Of a DNA stretch of 25,944 bases, positions 8,093-15,311 are shown piece after piece. The position numbers and the translations under genes were made by a program. Source of the stretch: Verrucomicrobiota bacterium (GTDB taxonomy: Bacteria; Verrucomicrobiota; Verrucomicrobiia; Opitutales; Opitutaceae); the NCBI GenBank assembly GCA_030832235.1, contig JAURJO010000265.1, positions 1 through 25,944 of the forward strand, given 5' to 3'. The notes beneath the pieces are model-generated. The model was not told where the DNA came from. It did no database searches and saw only the letters and a program-made list of their open reading frames with translations. Every line of letters begins with the position of its first letter. Within the stretch, counting starts at the first letter, position 1.

Positions 8093-8325
8093 GCGAGCTC
8101 GAGCAACTCACGGCGCTCTGCGAGCGACTCGGAGCGCCGCCCGCTCAGGCGGCGACGATGGCTGCTCAGCTGGCGAAGCGCGCGGGACAAATTGCGATGG
8201 AACGCGGCGTGCCGCGCGAGGAGGCGTTGCGCGGCTTGCTGGAGGTGCTCGTCAAAGGCCGGGCCGGAGAGGTGCCGGCGCGCTTCGGCGGCCCGGCGTC
8301 CTCGCCGCCGTCGCGCGAGGGTTAA
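8089..8325 (+). CDS. small hypothetical protein coupled to ygfZ
   Basis: 78 residues. The ATG overlaps the ygfZ stop in an ATGA junction. The protein is mostly helical in appearance (MSELEQLTALCERLGAPP, then an Ala-rich amphipathic stretch AQAATMAAQLAKRAGQIA) with a disordered Gly/Pro/Ser tail. It has no signal peptide or membrane segment. I do not recognise a family. The tight overlap, the gene-like G/C third positions and the location between ygfZ and an HU-like gene argue that it is real. Function unknown. Confidence 0.7.
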   Translation: MSELEQLTALCERLGAPPAQAATMAAQLAKRAGQIAMERGVPREEALRGLLEVLVKGRAGEVPARFGGPASSPPSREG

Positions 8326-8377
8326 TCCGTTTGACCGGCCCCGGGGCGGTTTCTTCGCTCCGCGTCAACCCCGCCCC

Positions 8378-8653
8378 ATGAACAAGTCCGCGCTGATCAA
8401 CGAAGTCAGAAAACTGCTCGCCGGTGACACCACGCGCGTCGCCGCCGAGCGCGCGACGGAGGCCGTGATCGCGGCGATGAAGCGCGGGCTTCGGCGTGAC
8501 GGCGAAGTGGCCGTGGCCGGCTTCGGAACCTTCAACGTCGCCAAGCTGCCATCGCGGCTCGGTTTCAATCCCCATACGCGCCGCCCGATGCGGATCGCTG
8601 CGGTCAAGACCGTGCGCTTCCGCCCGGCGGCGGAATTGCGCACCCGTTCCTGA
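8378..8653 (+). CDS. HU/IHF family DNA-binding protein
   Basis: 91 residues from the ATG at 8378, the usual length for HU. The frame is open further upstream, but that part is Arg-rich and not protein-like, and MNKSALINEV is the classic HU N-terminus. Visible features: N-terminal helices (NKSALINEVRKLL), the GDGEVAVAGFGTF-like strand (RRDGEVAVAGFGTFNVAKLP) and the DNA-binding arm around GFNPHTRRPMRIAAVKTVRFRPAAEL. It binds and bends DNA as a dimer in the nucleoid. It may belong to the ygfZ transcript (52-nt gap), but it has its own leader, which is very like the one before the sulfatase gene at 18948. Confidence 0.93.
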   Translation: MNKSALINEVRKLLAGDTTRVAAERATEAVIAAMKRGLRRDGEVAVAGFGTFNVAKLPSRLGFNPHTRRPMRIAAVKTVRFRPAAELRTRS

Positions 8654-8992
8654 GTGGGGAAGGTCGGCATCGGACGATGCTACGATTGCGCGAGCGGAGT
8701 GCGGTGAGTCTGAAAGTGAGGATTGTCGCGTGGGGTGAATGTGGAATGCCCGAAGTGCTCCGGGGAAAATCTGGAAATCAGGAACGCGGGAAAAAGGAGG
8801 CCGCTTGGAAGGGTGTTTCGTTCGTCCGGCCTTTTGTCGCGTTGGTCGCGCCGTGTAGCCGCGGGCACTCTGGCGGAGCCTGAAGCGAGGCAGCACCGCG
8901 GAGCCTTCCGTACCTCCGCGCCCTGCCGAACGTCTGCGTGGTCTGATTCGGCTTCCCCCGCGGCTCGCTCCACCTTGTCGTGGTCGCCGCTG
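8654..8992 (+). other. spacer upstream of galK with repeat fragments
   Basis: 339 bp with no convincing gene, although the galactokinase frame is open back to 8723. It has a filler of the kind GGAAAATCTGGAAATCAGG (about 8762-8780) and, at 8853-8880, a fragment starting GTGTAGCCGCGGGC that resembles the left half of the dispersed hairpin module. The galK promoter should lie here, but I see no clear -35/-10 pair. Confidence 0.5.
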
Positions 8993-10138
8993 ATGAGATC
9001 CGAGCTGATCCGCCGCTTTTGCTCCCTTCATGGCCGTGAGCCCGCGATCATCGCGCGTGCGCCCGGGCGCATCGAATTCATCGGCAACCACACGGACTAC
9101 AACGGCGGCACGGTGCTCGGCGCCGCGATCGACCGCGGGGTTTGGGTTGGAGTCGCGCCGCGCACCGATGGCCGGCGTCGCTTTGCCAGCGCGGCCATGA
9201 CCGACGTCGTGGAAACCGTTGCGGATGCGTCGCGGCCGCTGGCCGGGAAAGACGCGTGGGCGAACTACCCGCTCGGCATGCTCGTGTCGCTCGCGGCGGC
9301 CGGCGTCGCGGTGCCCGCGGGCTTCGACTTTCTCGCGGTGTCGGATCTTCCGCCCGGTGCGGGGTTAAGTAGTAGCGCGGCCCTGGAACTCGCCTCGGGG
9401 CTCGCCTTCGCGCGCTTGGCCGGGGCGGAGCCGCCGCGCGTGACGCTCGTGCGGGCGGCGCGTCACGCGGAGAACACGTTTGTTGGTGTGCCGTGCGGAA
9501 TCCTTGACCAGGCGGTCTCGGGATTCGGCCGCCGGGGTCATCTGGTCCACATCGACTGCCGGGGGCCTGATTTCTCCACCGTGCCGCTGCCGGCGGGGAC
9601 GGGATTCCGGATCTTCAACACGCACACCCGGCACGCGTTGGTGGACGGGCTCTACGCTGAACGCCACCGCGAGTGCGGCGAGGCGGCCCGCGCGTTGGGA
9701 GTGGCGTTGCTCGCCGATCTTGATTCAGCTGGCCTAGAGGCGCGTGCCCGCGGAGTACCCGAGGTCCCGTTGCGGCGGGCCCGCCATGTGGTTGGCGAAA
9801 TTTCGCGCGTCGCGGCGTGCGTCGCGGCGCTGCGGGCGGGGCGAATCGAGGAGGTCGGGCGTTTGCTCGCGGTTTCGCATGAGAGCTCGCGCACCTCGTT
9901 TGAGAACAGCACGCCCGAGCTCGATTTCATAGTTGAGGGACTCATGCGGACACCCGGCGTGTTCGGCGCGCGGCTCACGGGCGGCGGGTTCGGGGGCGCG
10001 GTCATGGCGTTGGTGGCGGAACCATTCGCCCCGGAATCGGCGGAACGCGTCGCGGCGGCCTATAACGAACGCTTTGGAGCGCGGCCGGACGTGCTTGCGG
10101 TGGGCACGGCGGACGGAGCGTCGCTCGAAAACCCATGA
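8993..10138 (+). CDS. galK: galactokinase (GHMP kinase family)
   Basis: 381 residues from the ATG at 8993, the usual size for galactokinase. An open extension back to 8723 lacks family features. The enzyme phosphorylates galactose at C1 with ATP (Leloir pathway). Visible motifs: the galactokinase signature GRIEFIGNHTDYNGG (25-39) with Arg26; the GHMP ATP loop LPPGAGLSSSAALE (119-132); CGILDQ with the catalytic Asp172; and the third GHMP motif LTGGGFGGAV near the C-terminus. Related GHMP sugar kinases acting on GalNAc or arabinose cannot be fully excluded. Galactose utilisation partners (galT, galE) are not in the window. The stop overlaps the following phosphatase gene by 4 nt, so the two are co-translated. 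Confidence 0.9.
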   Translation: MRSELIRRFCSLHGREPAIIARAPGRIEFIGNHTDYNGGTVLGAAIDRGVWVGVAPRTDGRRRFASAAMTDVVETVADASRPLAGKDAWANYPLGMLVSLAAAGVAVPAGFDFLAVSDLPPGAGLSSSAALELASGLAFARLAGAEPPRVTLVRAARHAENTFVGVPCGILDQAVSGFGRRGHLVHIDCRGPDFSTVPLPAGTGFRIFNTHTRHALVDGLYAERHRECGEAARALGVALLADLDSAGLEARARGVPEVPLRRARHVVGEISRVAACVAALRAGRIEEVGRLLAVSHESSRTSFENSTPELDFIVEGLMRTPGVFGARLTGGGFGGAVMALVAEPFAPESAERVAAAYNERFGARPDVLAVGTADGASLENP

Positions 10139-11136
10139 GTCCAACTTCCCTCGAACGTGCGCGCCGCCTTTTGTGCGCGTTGCAGGACCATATCCGCGAT
10201 ACATTGGTCGCCGCGCGCGCCCGGCAGGCGGATCGCTTCGCGCGCGTCGCGGCGGTGACGGCCGCCGACACGATTTACCACGTGGACCGAATCGGCGAGG
10301 CGGCAATTCTCGACTGGTTCGGGCGGCATTGGCCGCGCGCGTGGTCGGTGGAGATCGTGATGGAGGGCTTGGAGGACGACGCGGTGACGTTTCCCGCGGG
10401 CACGCCGGTCGGGCGCACCGCTTGGAAGTGCATCCTTGATCCGATCGACGGCACCCGCGGCCTCATGCACGACAAACGATCGGCGTGGAGCCTCGCCGGA
10501 CTGGCGCTGCAACGCGGCGCGCGGACCGGGCTCGGGGACATTGTGGTCGCGGCGATGACCGAGCTGCCGACTTCAAAACAAGGACGGGTGGACCAGCTGA
10601 GCGTGGCGCGCGGCGGGAGGGTCGTGGCGACGAGGATCGATCTCGCGTCGGATGCGCGGCGCCCTTGGCGTCCGCGTCCCTCGCAGGCGGAGGATTTCGA
10701 GCACGGCTTCGCGTCGATCGCGCGGTTCTTTCCGGAGGGCAAGGCGCTGCTCGGCGCATTCGAGGAGGCGCTTTGGCGCGAGTTAGGTTTGCTCGGCCAG
10801 CGCGGCGGCCAGCTGGTGTTTGACGACCAGTACCTTTCCACCGGCGGCCAGCTCTACGAGCTGATCGCGGGTCACGACCGCATGCTCGGCGACCTGCGTC
10901 CGCCGGCGTACGCGAAGCTCGGCTTGGGCGGCGCCGCGCTTTGCTGCCACCCGTACGATATCTGTGTGGAGCTCATCGCGCGCGAGGCGGGATGTGTCGT
11001 GGAGGCGCCGGGCGGCGGGCGGTTGCGCGCACCGCTTGACGTCGTTTCGCCCGTCGCGTGGATGGGCTACGCGAATCCTGCGCTTGCACGAACGGTGCGC
11101 CCGGTGGTCCGGCGGCTGATGCGTGAGATGTTTTGA
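10135..11136 (+). CDS. inositol monophosphatase-like sugar phosphatase
   Basis: 333 residues, somewhat longer than typical inositol monophosphatases (about 260-275). The metal-binding motif DPIDGT is at 102-107 (context WKCILDPIDGTRG) and a C-terminal HPYDICVELIAREAG (272-286) supplies the third metal ligand, Asp275. The upstream acidic motif, usually GEE, reads MEGLEDD here. The family removes phosphate from small sugar or inositol phosphates using Mg2+ in the cytoplasm. The start overlaps the galK stop (ATGA), so an action on a sugar phosphate linked to galactose metabolism is a reasonable inference. The substrate is not visible from the sequence. An insertion of about 60 residues (about 165-230) separates the two halves. 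Confidence 0.85.
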   Translation: MSPTSLERARRLLCALQDHIRDTLVAARARQADRFARVAAVTAADTIYHVDRIGEAAILDWFGRHWPRAWSVEIVMEGLEDDAVTFPAGTPVGRTAWKCILDPIDGTRGLMHDKRSAWSLAGLALQRGARTGLGDIVVAAMTELPTSKQGRVDQLSVARGGRVVATRIDLASDARRPWRPRPSQAEDFEHGFASIARFFPEGKALLGAFEEALWRELGLLGQRGGQLVFDDQYLSTGGQLYELIAGHDRMLGDLRPPAYAKLGLGGAALCCHPYDICVELIAREAGCVVEAPGGGRLRAPLDVVSPVAWMGYANPALARTVRPVVRRLMREMF

Positions 11137-11236
11137 GCGGAGGAAACGGTGAGGGGTGCCGGAGTGGGTCGAGGCTCTCGACATGGTGGGTACGGAGGAT
11201 CAACCCGAGGACCCGGAGAGCTCGTCCATCCCCGAT

Positions 11237-12154
11237 CTAGGTTCGGAACAAGATTGCGACGTCGGCGAACCAAGCGGCGACCGGGCCGCGGAAAAACAGA
11301 AAGTGGAGCGCGCCGGCGACGGCGAGCATCGGGCCGAACGGCACGTGGGCGCCGAACGCGAGGGGTGCGGCCTCGCCCTCCGGGGTCTCCGTCGGAGGTG
11401 CTACCGGGGCGCGGCGGCCGGTCGCGCGCTGCCAGAGCCAGGCTGCCGCGAGCCAGACGGTGCCCACGGCGGCGCCGCCGAACACCGCGAACACGGCGCC
11501 CTGCCAGCCGCAGAATGCACCGATCGCACCGACGAATTTCACGTCGCCGAAACCCATCGCCTCGCGGCGCAGCAGCGTCTCGGCGATGAGTCCTATCCAG
11601 AGCACGAGTCCGGAGCCGATCAACAGACCCTGCAGTGAGTCGGCGATCGAGCGCAGGTGTCCGAGCGGCGCCGGCGCCGCGCCGTGGCCATGGAGGGCCG
11701 GGATGAGCGCGGAGAGCAGCAGCCCGACGACGCCCAGCCCGATCGTGAAGGCGTCGGGAATGATAAAGTGATCAAGGTCGATGAACGTCGCCGCGATCAG
11801 GCAGCCGATGAATATCCACCCGACCAAGGCGACTGCGGGTGTGAAGCGCAGCCAGCACGCGGCGAACAACGCCGCGGTGAGAAGTTCCACGAACGGGTAA
11901 CGAAACGAGAACGGCCGGCCGCAGCAGCGGGCGCGTCCCCGCAGCAGCAGCCATGAGAGCACTGGAATATTGTCCTGCCATCGGATCGGCGTTCCGCAGG
12001 CGCAACGGGAACCCGGGCTGACGACGGATTCGTCGCGGGGCAGGCGAAGGATGACGACGTTGAGAAAGCTGCCGATGCACGCGCCAAACACCGCCGCGGC
12101 GGCGGGAAAAAACCACGGAAAGGCGGCGTTAAACTGGGCGAGGTCGGCGGCCAT
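11237..12154 (-). CDS. pilD: prepilin peptidase / N-methyltransferase (type IV leader peptidase)
   Basis: 305 residues with about eight hydrophobic segments. This inner-membrane aspartic protease cleaves the leader of type IV pilins and type II secretion pseudopilins; the N-terminal domain methylates the new N-terminus. Visible motifs: GSFLNVVILRLP (28-39), the cytoplasmic Cys loop (CAC at 51-53, CC at 77-78) around IRWQDNIPVLSW, RYPFVELLTA, FIDLDHFIIPD (125-134) and GFGDVK (201-206) with the second catalytic Asp204. The Cys pairs are more closely spaced than the usual CxxC. The gene is convergent with the phosphatase gene (100-nt gap, no clear terminator). A REPIN-like hairpin lies 57 nt upstream of its start. 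No pilin gene is nearby. Confidence 0.93.
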   Translation of the reverse strand: MAADLAQFNAAFPWFFPAAAAVFGACIGSFLNVVILRLPRDESVVSPGSRCACGTPIRWQDNIPVLSWLLLRGRARCCGRPFSFRYPFVELLTAALFAACWLRFTPAVALVGWIFIGCLIAATFIDLDHFIIPDAFTIGLGVVGLLLSALIPALHGHGAAPAPLGHLRSIADSLQGLLIGSGLVLWIGLIAETLLRREAMGFGDVKFVGAIGAFCGWQGAVFAVFGGAAVGTVWLAAAWLWQRATGRRAPVAPPTETPEGEAAPLAFGAHVPFGPMLAVAGALHFLFFRGPVAAWFADVAILFRT

Positions 12155-12210
12155 GCGGCGGGGGAGGTTTGGCGCGGGCAGGCTTAAACCTCACGCCCAA
12201 AGATGCCGTT

Positions 12211-12296
12211 CCCTAAGGGGTCAGGGCGTTCAATGTTTCGGCGGATATTTGAACGCGGTACCCGTTTGAAACATTGAACGCCCTGACCCCTTAGGG
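12211..12296. repeat. REPIN-like inverted repeat, copy 1
   Basis: Two 29-bp arms (12211-12239 and 12268-12296) are perfect inverted repeats around a 28-nt spacer. The arm contains CCCTAAGGGGTCAGGGCG followed by TTCAATGTTTC. GGGGTCAGG-type ends are seen in REP elements moved by RAYT (Y1/IS200-like) transposases. No transposase is in the window. It sits upstream of the prepilin peptidase gene. Confidence 0.85.
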
Positions 12297-12510
12297 GCGC
12301 GCCGCAACCAAAGGCTCTGTGAAGTAGCCGAGGTTCAGGTCTTTATGCGCTCTTGAATTGCTTCGCGGGTGAGTAACCACGGATGGACACAGATGGACTC
12401 GAATAAGGAGGGCTCGGTTTAGCCGCGGCTGTCAGCCGCGGACCATCTCGTGGGCCGGACAGCCGATGGCGCCTCCGAAGACGGCGGGTTCTTCGCCGGC
12501 GGCCGCCCAT
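12297..12510. other. spacer between the two REPIN-like elements
   Basis: No gene. It holds filler ACCACGGATGGACACAGATGG (12376-12396, quoted in part) and a dispersed hairpin module at 12418-12446. The segment looks like accumulated repeats rather than a decayed gene. Confidence 0.55.
12418..12446 (+). repeat. dispersed GC hairpin module (CCGCGGC/GCCGCGG), copy between the REPINs
   Basis: TTTAGCCGCGGC, then TGTCA, then GCCGCGGACCAT. Arms at 12423-12429 and 12435-12441 are exact. The same TAGCC...GGACCAT frame is seen at 4575-4604, and an ACCACGGATG filler precedes it as at 4227. Confidence 0.7.
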
Positions 12511-12593
12511 GGGGTCAGGGCGTTCAGTGTTTTTTCGGGGGGCTTTTGAGAGGGACGACCCTTTGAAACATTGAACGCCCTGACCCCTTAGGG
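12511..12593. repeat. REPIN-like inverted repeat, copy 2, abutting the aroE stop
   Basis: Arms GGGGTCAGGGCGTTCAGTG... (12511-12532) and the complement (12566-12587) match over 22 bp with one change that keeps a G-T pair in RNA. The internal spacer (12533-12565) differs from that of copy 1, while the arms are nearly identical. The right arm runs directly to the aroE stop codon (12594-12596), so the hairpin lies at once 3' of aroE and may serve as its transcript end. Confidence 0.85.
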
Positions 12594-13514
12594 TCAGCGG
12601 GCGAGCGCGGCGTGTGCGGCCTTCGCCATCGCGGGCGCGGTGCGGGTGGCGGGCACGCCGCTCCAGATCTCGAGGGCCTTGGCGCCCTGGTGCACGAGCA
12701 TCGCGAGGCCGTTGGCGGTCGGGATTCCCCGCGCTGCCGCGGCCTGCAGCAGCGGGGTCTCGGGCGGGTTGTAGATCATGTCGAACACGGCCGCGGGCGC
12801 CGGCAGCGCGGCGAGGTCGATCGGCAGCGGGTCGGTCGTCTTCAGGCCGGCGCTGGTGGCATTGATCACCAACGTGCCGGGGGGCACGAGCCGTGCGAAA
12901 TCGGCCGACGCTGGATCAAGCCCGGTCACGGGAATGCCTCCGGCTAGCGGCGCCAGCAATTCCAAGAGGGAGTCGAGGTTGGCGCGCGTGCGGTTGATGA
13001 GCGTAAGTGACGCGCAGCGGCGCTGAAGGCATTCGACCGCGGCGCCGCGGGCGGCCCCGCCGGCGCCGAGCAGCACCACGTGGGCGCCGGCGAGTTCGCG
13101 ACCAAGGTTTTCGCGTAGCGCGGCGGCGAGGCCGTAGCCGTCGGTGTTGAAACCGTGCCAGCCATCGGTGAGCCGCAGCAGGGTGTTCACTGCCCCGGCG
13201 GGGCGCGCCGCGGGGTCGATCGCGGCCATGCGGCCGAACGCGAGGACCTTGTGCGGGACGGTGAGGTTCACGCCGTGGAAGCCGCCGCGGTGCAACAGTT
13301 CCAGCGCGCGGGGCAGTTCATCCGGGGGCACCTCGAAACGGAAGTAGCGCCAGTCCGCGAAGCGGGCGTCGTCACGCGCCGTCTCCGCCAGCGCGGCGTT
13401 GTGCATCGCCGGGCTCACCGAGTGGCGGATCGGGTGACCCAGCACTGCAAGGGAAACACCCGTACGCGACCACTTCGCGAGGTCGTCCAAGGTGAGCACA
13501 GGGTCGGCGGTCAT
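12594..13514 (-). CDS. aroE: shikimate dehydrogenase
   Basis: 306 residues from the ATG at 13514; the frame is open further upstream but overlaps the preceding gene in another frame and is not protein-like. It reduces 3-dehydroshikimate to shikimate with NADPH. Visible motifs: shikimate-binding SVSP (32-35) in GHPIRHSVSPAMHN, NLTVPHK with the catalytic Lys89, GFNTDGYG with the catalytic Asp125, and the NADP Rossmann loop GAGGAARGA (150-158) followed by the NRT motif. It is slightly longer than the typical 270-290 residues because of an N-terminal extension (LTLDDLAKWSRTG). It is the last gene of a likely yggS - SirB1 - aroE operon (gaps of 54 and 64 nt). The stop codon abuts a REPIN-like hairpin. 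Confidence 0.95.
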   Translation of the reverse strand: MTADPVLTLDDLAKWSRTGVSLAVLGHPIRHSVSPAMHNAALAETARDDARFADWRYFRFEVPPDELPRALELLHRGGFHGVNLTVPHKVLAFGRMAAIDPAARPAGAVNTLLRLTDGWHGFNTDGYGLAAALRENLGRELAGAHVVLLGAGGAARGAAVECLQRRCASLTLINRTRANLDSLLELLAPLAGGIPVTGLDPASADFARLVPPGTLVINATSAGLKTTDPLPIDLAALPAPAAVFDMIYNPPETPLLQAAAARGIPTANGLAMLVHQGAKALEIWSGVPATRTAPAMAKAAHAALAR

Positions 13515-13578
13515 CGGGCGCCGAGTGACGGATGCCGTCCGCGGGTTGTCAACGGGCCCGCCCCGAGCACCCTTGTCG

Positions 13579-14445
13579 TCACGCCTGCTGGCGGGAATGC
13601 GCGGCTTCGAACTCGCCGACGAGGCCGGTGAAGAGCCGCGCGCGTTCGAGCTCGAGCGAAGCCTCGTAGTGGCGCGCGAGGTTGCGGCAGCTTCGGCACA
13701 GGACCTCTGCGACGCTGGTCGGCGCAAGATCTGACGGTTTGAGCCCGCCCGGCCGCGCGGAAAGGGCGTCGAGCACGTCGGCCGCGCCGCGGAAAACCCC
13801 GCCTTCGAACGCGTCGACGAAGAACGGCAGACCGTCGGCGAAGCAGCCGACAAGGAAATGTCCGGGCAGGCCGACCGGCTCCAACTCCACTCCGGCGCGG
13901 GCCGCGACGAGCAGATAGACGATGCTCAGCGAGATTGGCAGGCCGGTGCGCCGCTCGAGCACCTGGTCGAGGAAACTATTGCGCGGGTCGGTGTAGTTCT
14001 CGGTGTTCCCGTGAAAACCGCACTCGTGGAACAGCACGCGGTTGATCGCGCGGCATTTTTCGCGCGACGACGATGGGTTGGCGATGAGCTCGCGGCAGCG
14101 GGCGGCCATCGCGTCGAGCTGTGCGCGGCACGCGGCCTCGTCGAGCCGCGGGTTGGCGATGCGCGCGAGCAGCAGGCTGCCGGTCTCGAGCTCGTAGCGG
14201 CGGCCGCGGATGTAGGCGCGGAATTCGGCGACGGGATCGCAAAGGCCGAGTTCCTCCAGGTACTCCAGTGCGTGGCGCGCGAGCTGGCGGTCATCGCCGG
14301 CTGCCACCTCGCGGAGCAGGAAGCCCGCCGGCTCGCCCAGCGCGGAAAAACGTGCGCCCAAGGCGCGGCGCACCGCCGGGCTCGGATCGTCAAGCAGCGC
14401 GATCAGCGCGGCTCGTTCCGTTGCGGCGAGGGCGGTCTTTTCCAC
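13579..14445 (-). CDS. SirB1/transglutaminase-like family protein
   Basis: 288 residues. It begins with GTG at 14445; no in-frame ATG exists between the upstream yggS stop and here, and MEKTALAATERAAL is a plausible N-terminus. The N-terminal part (about 1-70) looks like a HEAT-type helical repeat (LLDDPSPAVRRALGARF). The central SirB1-type domain has the hallmark NSFLDQVLERRTGLPISLSI (156-175) and VGLPGHFLVG (191-200), with His196 a candidate active-site residue, and NRVLFHECGFHGNTENY (135-151, Cys142). Proteins of this family are widespread, often beside genes for translation or envelope functions, but the biochemical role is not settled. It is downstream of yggS and upstream of aroE on the same strand. 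Confidence 0.85.
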   Translation of the reverse strand: MEKTALAATERAALIALLDDPSPAVRRALGARFSALGEPAGFLLREVAAGDDRQLARHALEYLEELGLCDPVAEFRAYIRGRRYELETGSLLLARIANPRLDEAACRAQLDAMAARCRELIANPSSSREKCRAINRVLFHECGFHGNTENYTDPRNSFLDQVLERRTGLPISLSIVYLLVAARAGVELEPVGLPGHFLVGCFADGLPFFVDAFEGGVFRGAADVLDALSARPGGLKPSDLAPTSVAEVLCRSCRNLARHYEASLELERARLFTGLVGEFEAAHSRQQA

Positions 14446-14499
14446 GGGGTCAGACGAGAATCCTTTCCTCCCCGGTGCAACGGGGAAACCGCGCCGCGA

Positions 14500-15213
14500 T
14501 CACCGTGCGCCGAACAAAGCCGTGCCCACGCGCACGATCGTGCTGCCGGCGGCGACGGCCGGCTCGAGGTCGCCGGTCATGCCCATCGAGAGCTCGGGGA
14601 GCGGCCGGCTGAAGCGGGTGGCGAGGTCATCGCGGATCGTCCGCAAAGCATCGAACGTCCGGCGCGCCAGCTCCGCGGTCTCTTCCGGCGTGACGCCGAG
14701 TGGCGCGATGGTCATCAGGCCATCGACGCGCAACGCGGGTTCGGCCAAGGCGGCCTCGAGCAGGGCGGGGGCGTCGGTCGTTTCCGCGCCGAACTTCGCG
14801 GGATCATGGCCCGCGTTGATCTGCAGGAGCACGCCGAGCACGCGATTGTTTTCCGCGGCGGCGCGGGCGAGATGGCGGACGAGCTTCACGCTGTCGACGC
14901 TCTGGATGCGGTCGAAGTTTTCCGCGGCCAGGCGCGACTTGTTGGACTGCAGGTGGCCGATGAGTTCCCAGCGCAGCCCGGGTGCGGTGGCGGCGCAGGC
15001 GGCGCGCTTGGTGGCGCCCTCCTGTACGCGGTTTTCGCCGACGGAGCGCAGGCCTTTCCCGGCGGCTAGCTGGGCTGCTTCCGGCGGGTGGGTCTTGGTT
15101 ACCGCCATGAGTTCCACGCCAGCCGGATCACGTCCCGATTGCTGGCAGGCGGCCGCGATGCGAGCGCGGATCGCATCGACGCGGGCGGAGAATTCCTCGA
15201 CGGAGGGCAGCAT
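14500..15213 (-). CDS. yggS: YggS family pyridoxal phosphate homeostasis protein
   Basis: 237 residues, full length for the YggS/PROSC family: a single-domain alanine-racemase-type TIM barrel that binds PLP and keeps free PLP and some amino-acid pools in balance. Visible motifs: the PLP lysine in MAVTKTHP (Lys40), VGENRVQE (58-65), WELIGHLQSNK, and the phosphate-binding C-terminal region LSMGMTGDLEPAVAAGSTIV followed by RVGTALFG. First gene of a probable operon with the SirB1-type gene and aroE. Its start is divergent from the LysR gene with 98 bp between. Confidence 0.95.
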   Translation of the reverse strand: MLPSVEEFSARVDAIRARIAAACQQSGRDPAGVELMAVTKTHPPEAAQLAAGKGLRSVGENRVQEGATKRAACAATAPGLRWELIGHLQSNKSRLAAENFDRIQSVDSVKLVRHLARAAAENNRVLGVLLQINAGHDPAKFGAETTDAPALLEAALAEPALRVDGLMTIAPLGVTPEETAELARRTFDALRTIRDDLATRFSRPLPELSMGMTGDLEPAVAAGSTIVRVGTALFGAR

Positions 15214-15277
15214 GGGAGGGGCGGTGGCGAAGGCGGCGTGTTAAGCCCTGCTAATTGGCGTTTGCGGAATCAGGCGG

Positions 15278-15305
15278 GTTTCTATCCTTATGGCGTTAAA
15301 GCGAG
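15278..15305 (+). promoter_or_regulatory. possible promoter of the LysR gene
   Basis: TTTGCG (about 15262-15267) and TATCCT (about 15284-15289) are 16 bp apart and about 22 bp before the LysR ATG, in the only relatively A/T-containing part of the yggS-LysR spacer. LysR regulators often repress their own divergent promoter, but no clear T-N11-A site is visible. Confidence 0.25.
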
Positions 15306-15311
15306 CTTATC

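Noticed and set aside
8723..8992. N-terminal extension of galactokinase of 90 residues
   Set aside because: It includes repeat-like filler and a hairpin fragment, lacks family similarity, and the ATG at 8993 gives the normal length. The CPKC in it is by chance.
11168..11182. Inverted repeat GTCGAG-GCT-CTCGAC between the phosphatase and pilD genes as a terminator
   Set aside because: Short, and no T run follows on either strand.
13515..13853. N-terminal extension of shikimate dehydrogenase
   Set aside because: It overlaps the SirB1-type gene in another frame and is Ser/Arg-rich; the ATG at 13514 is near the conserved region.
13858..15069. Plus-strand frame of 403 codons across the SirB1-type gene and yggS
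   Set aside because: Antisense shadow across two conserved genes.
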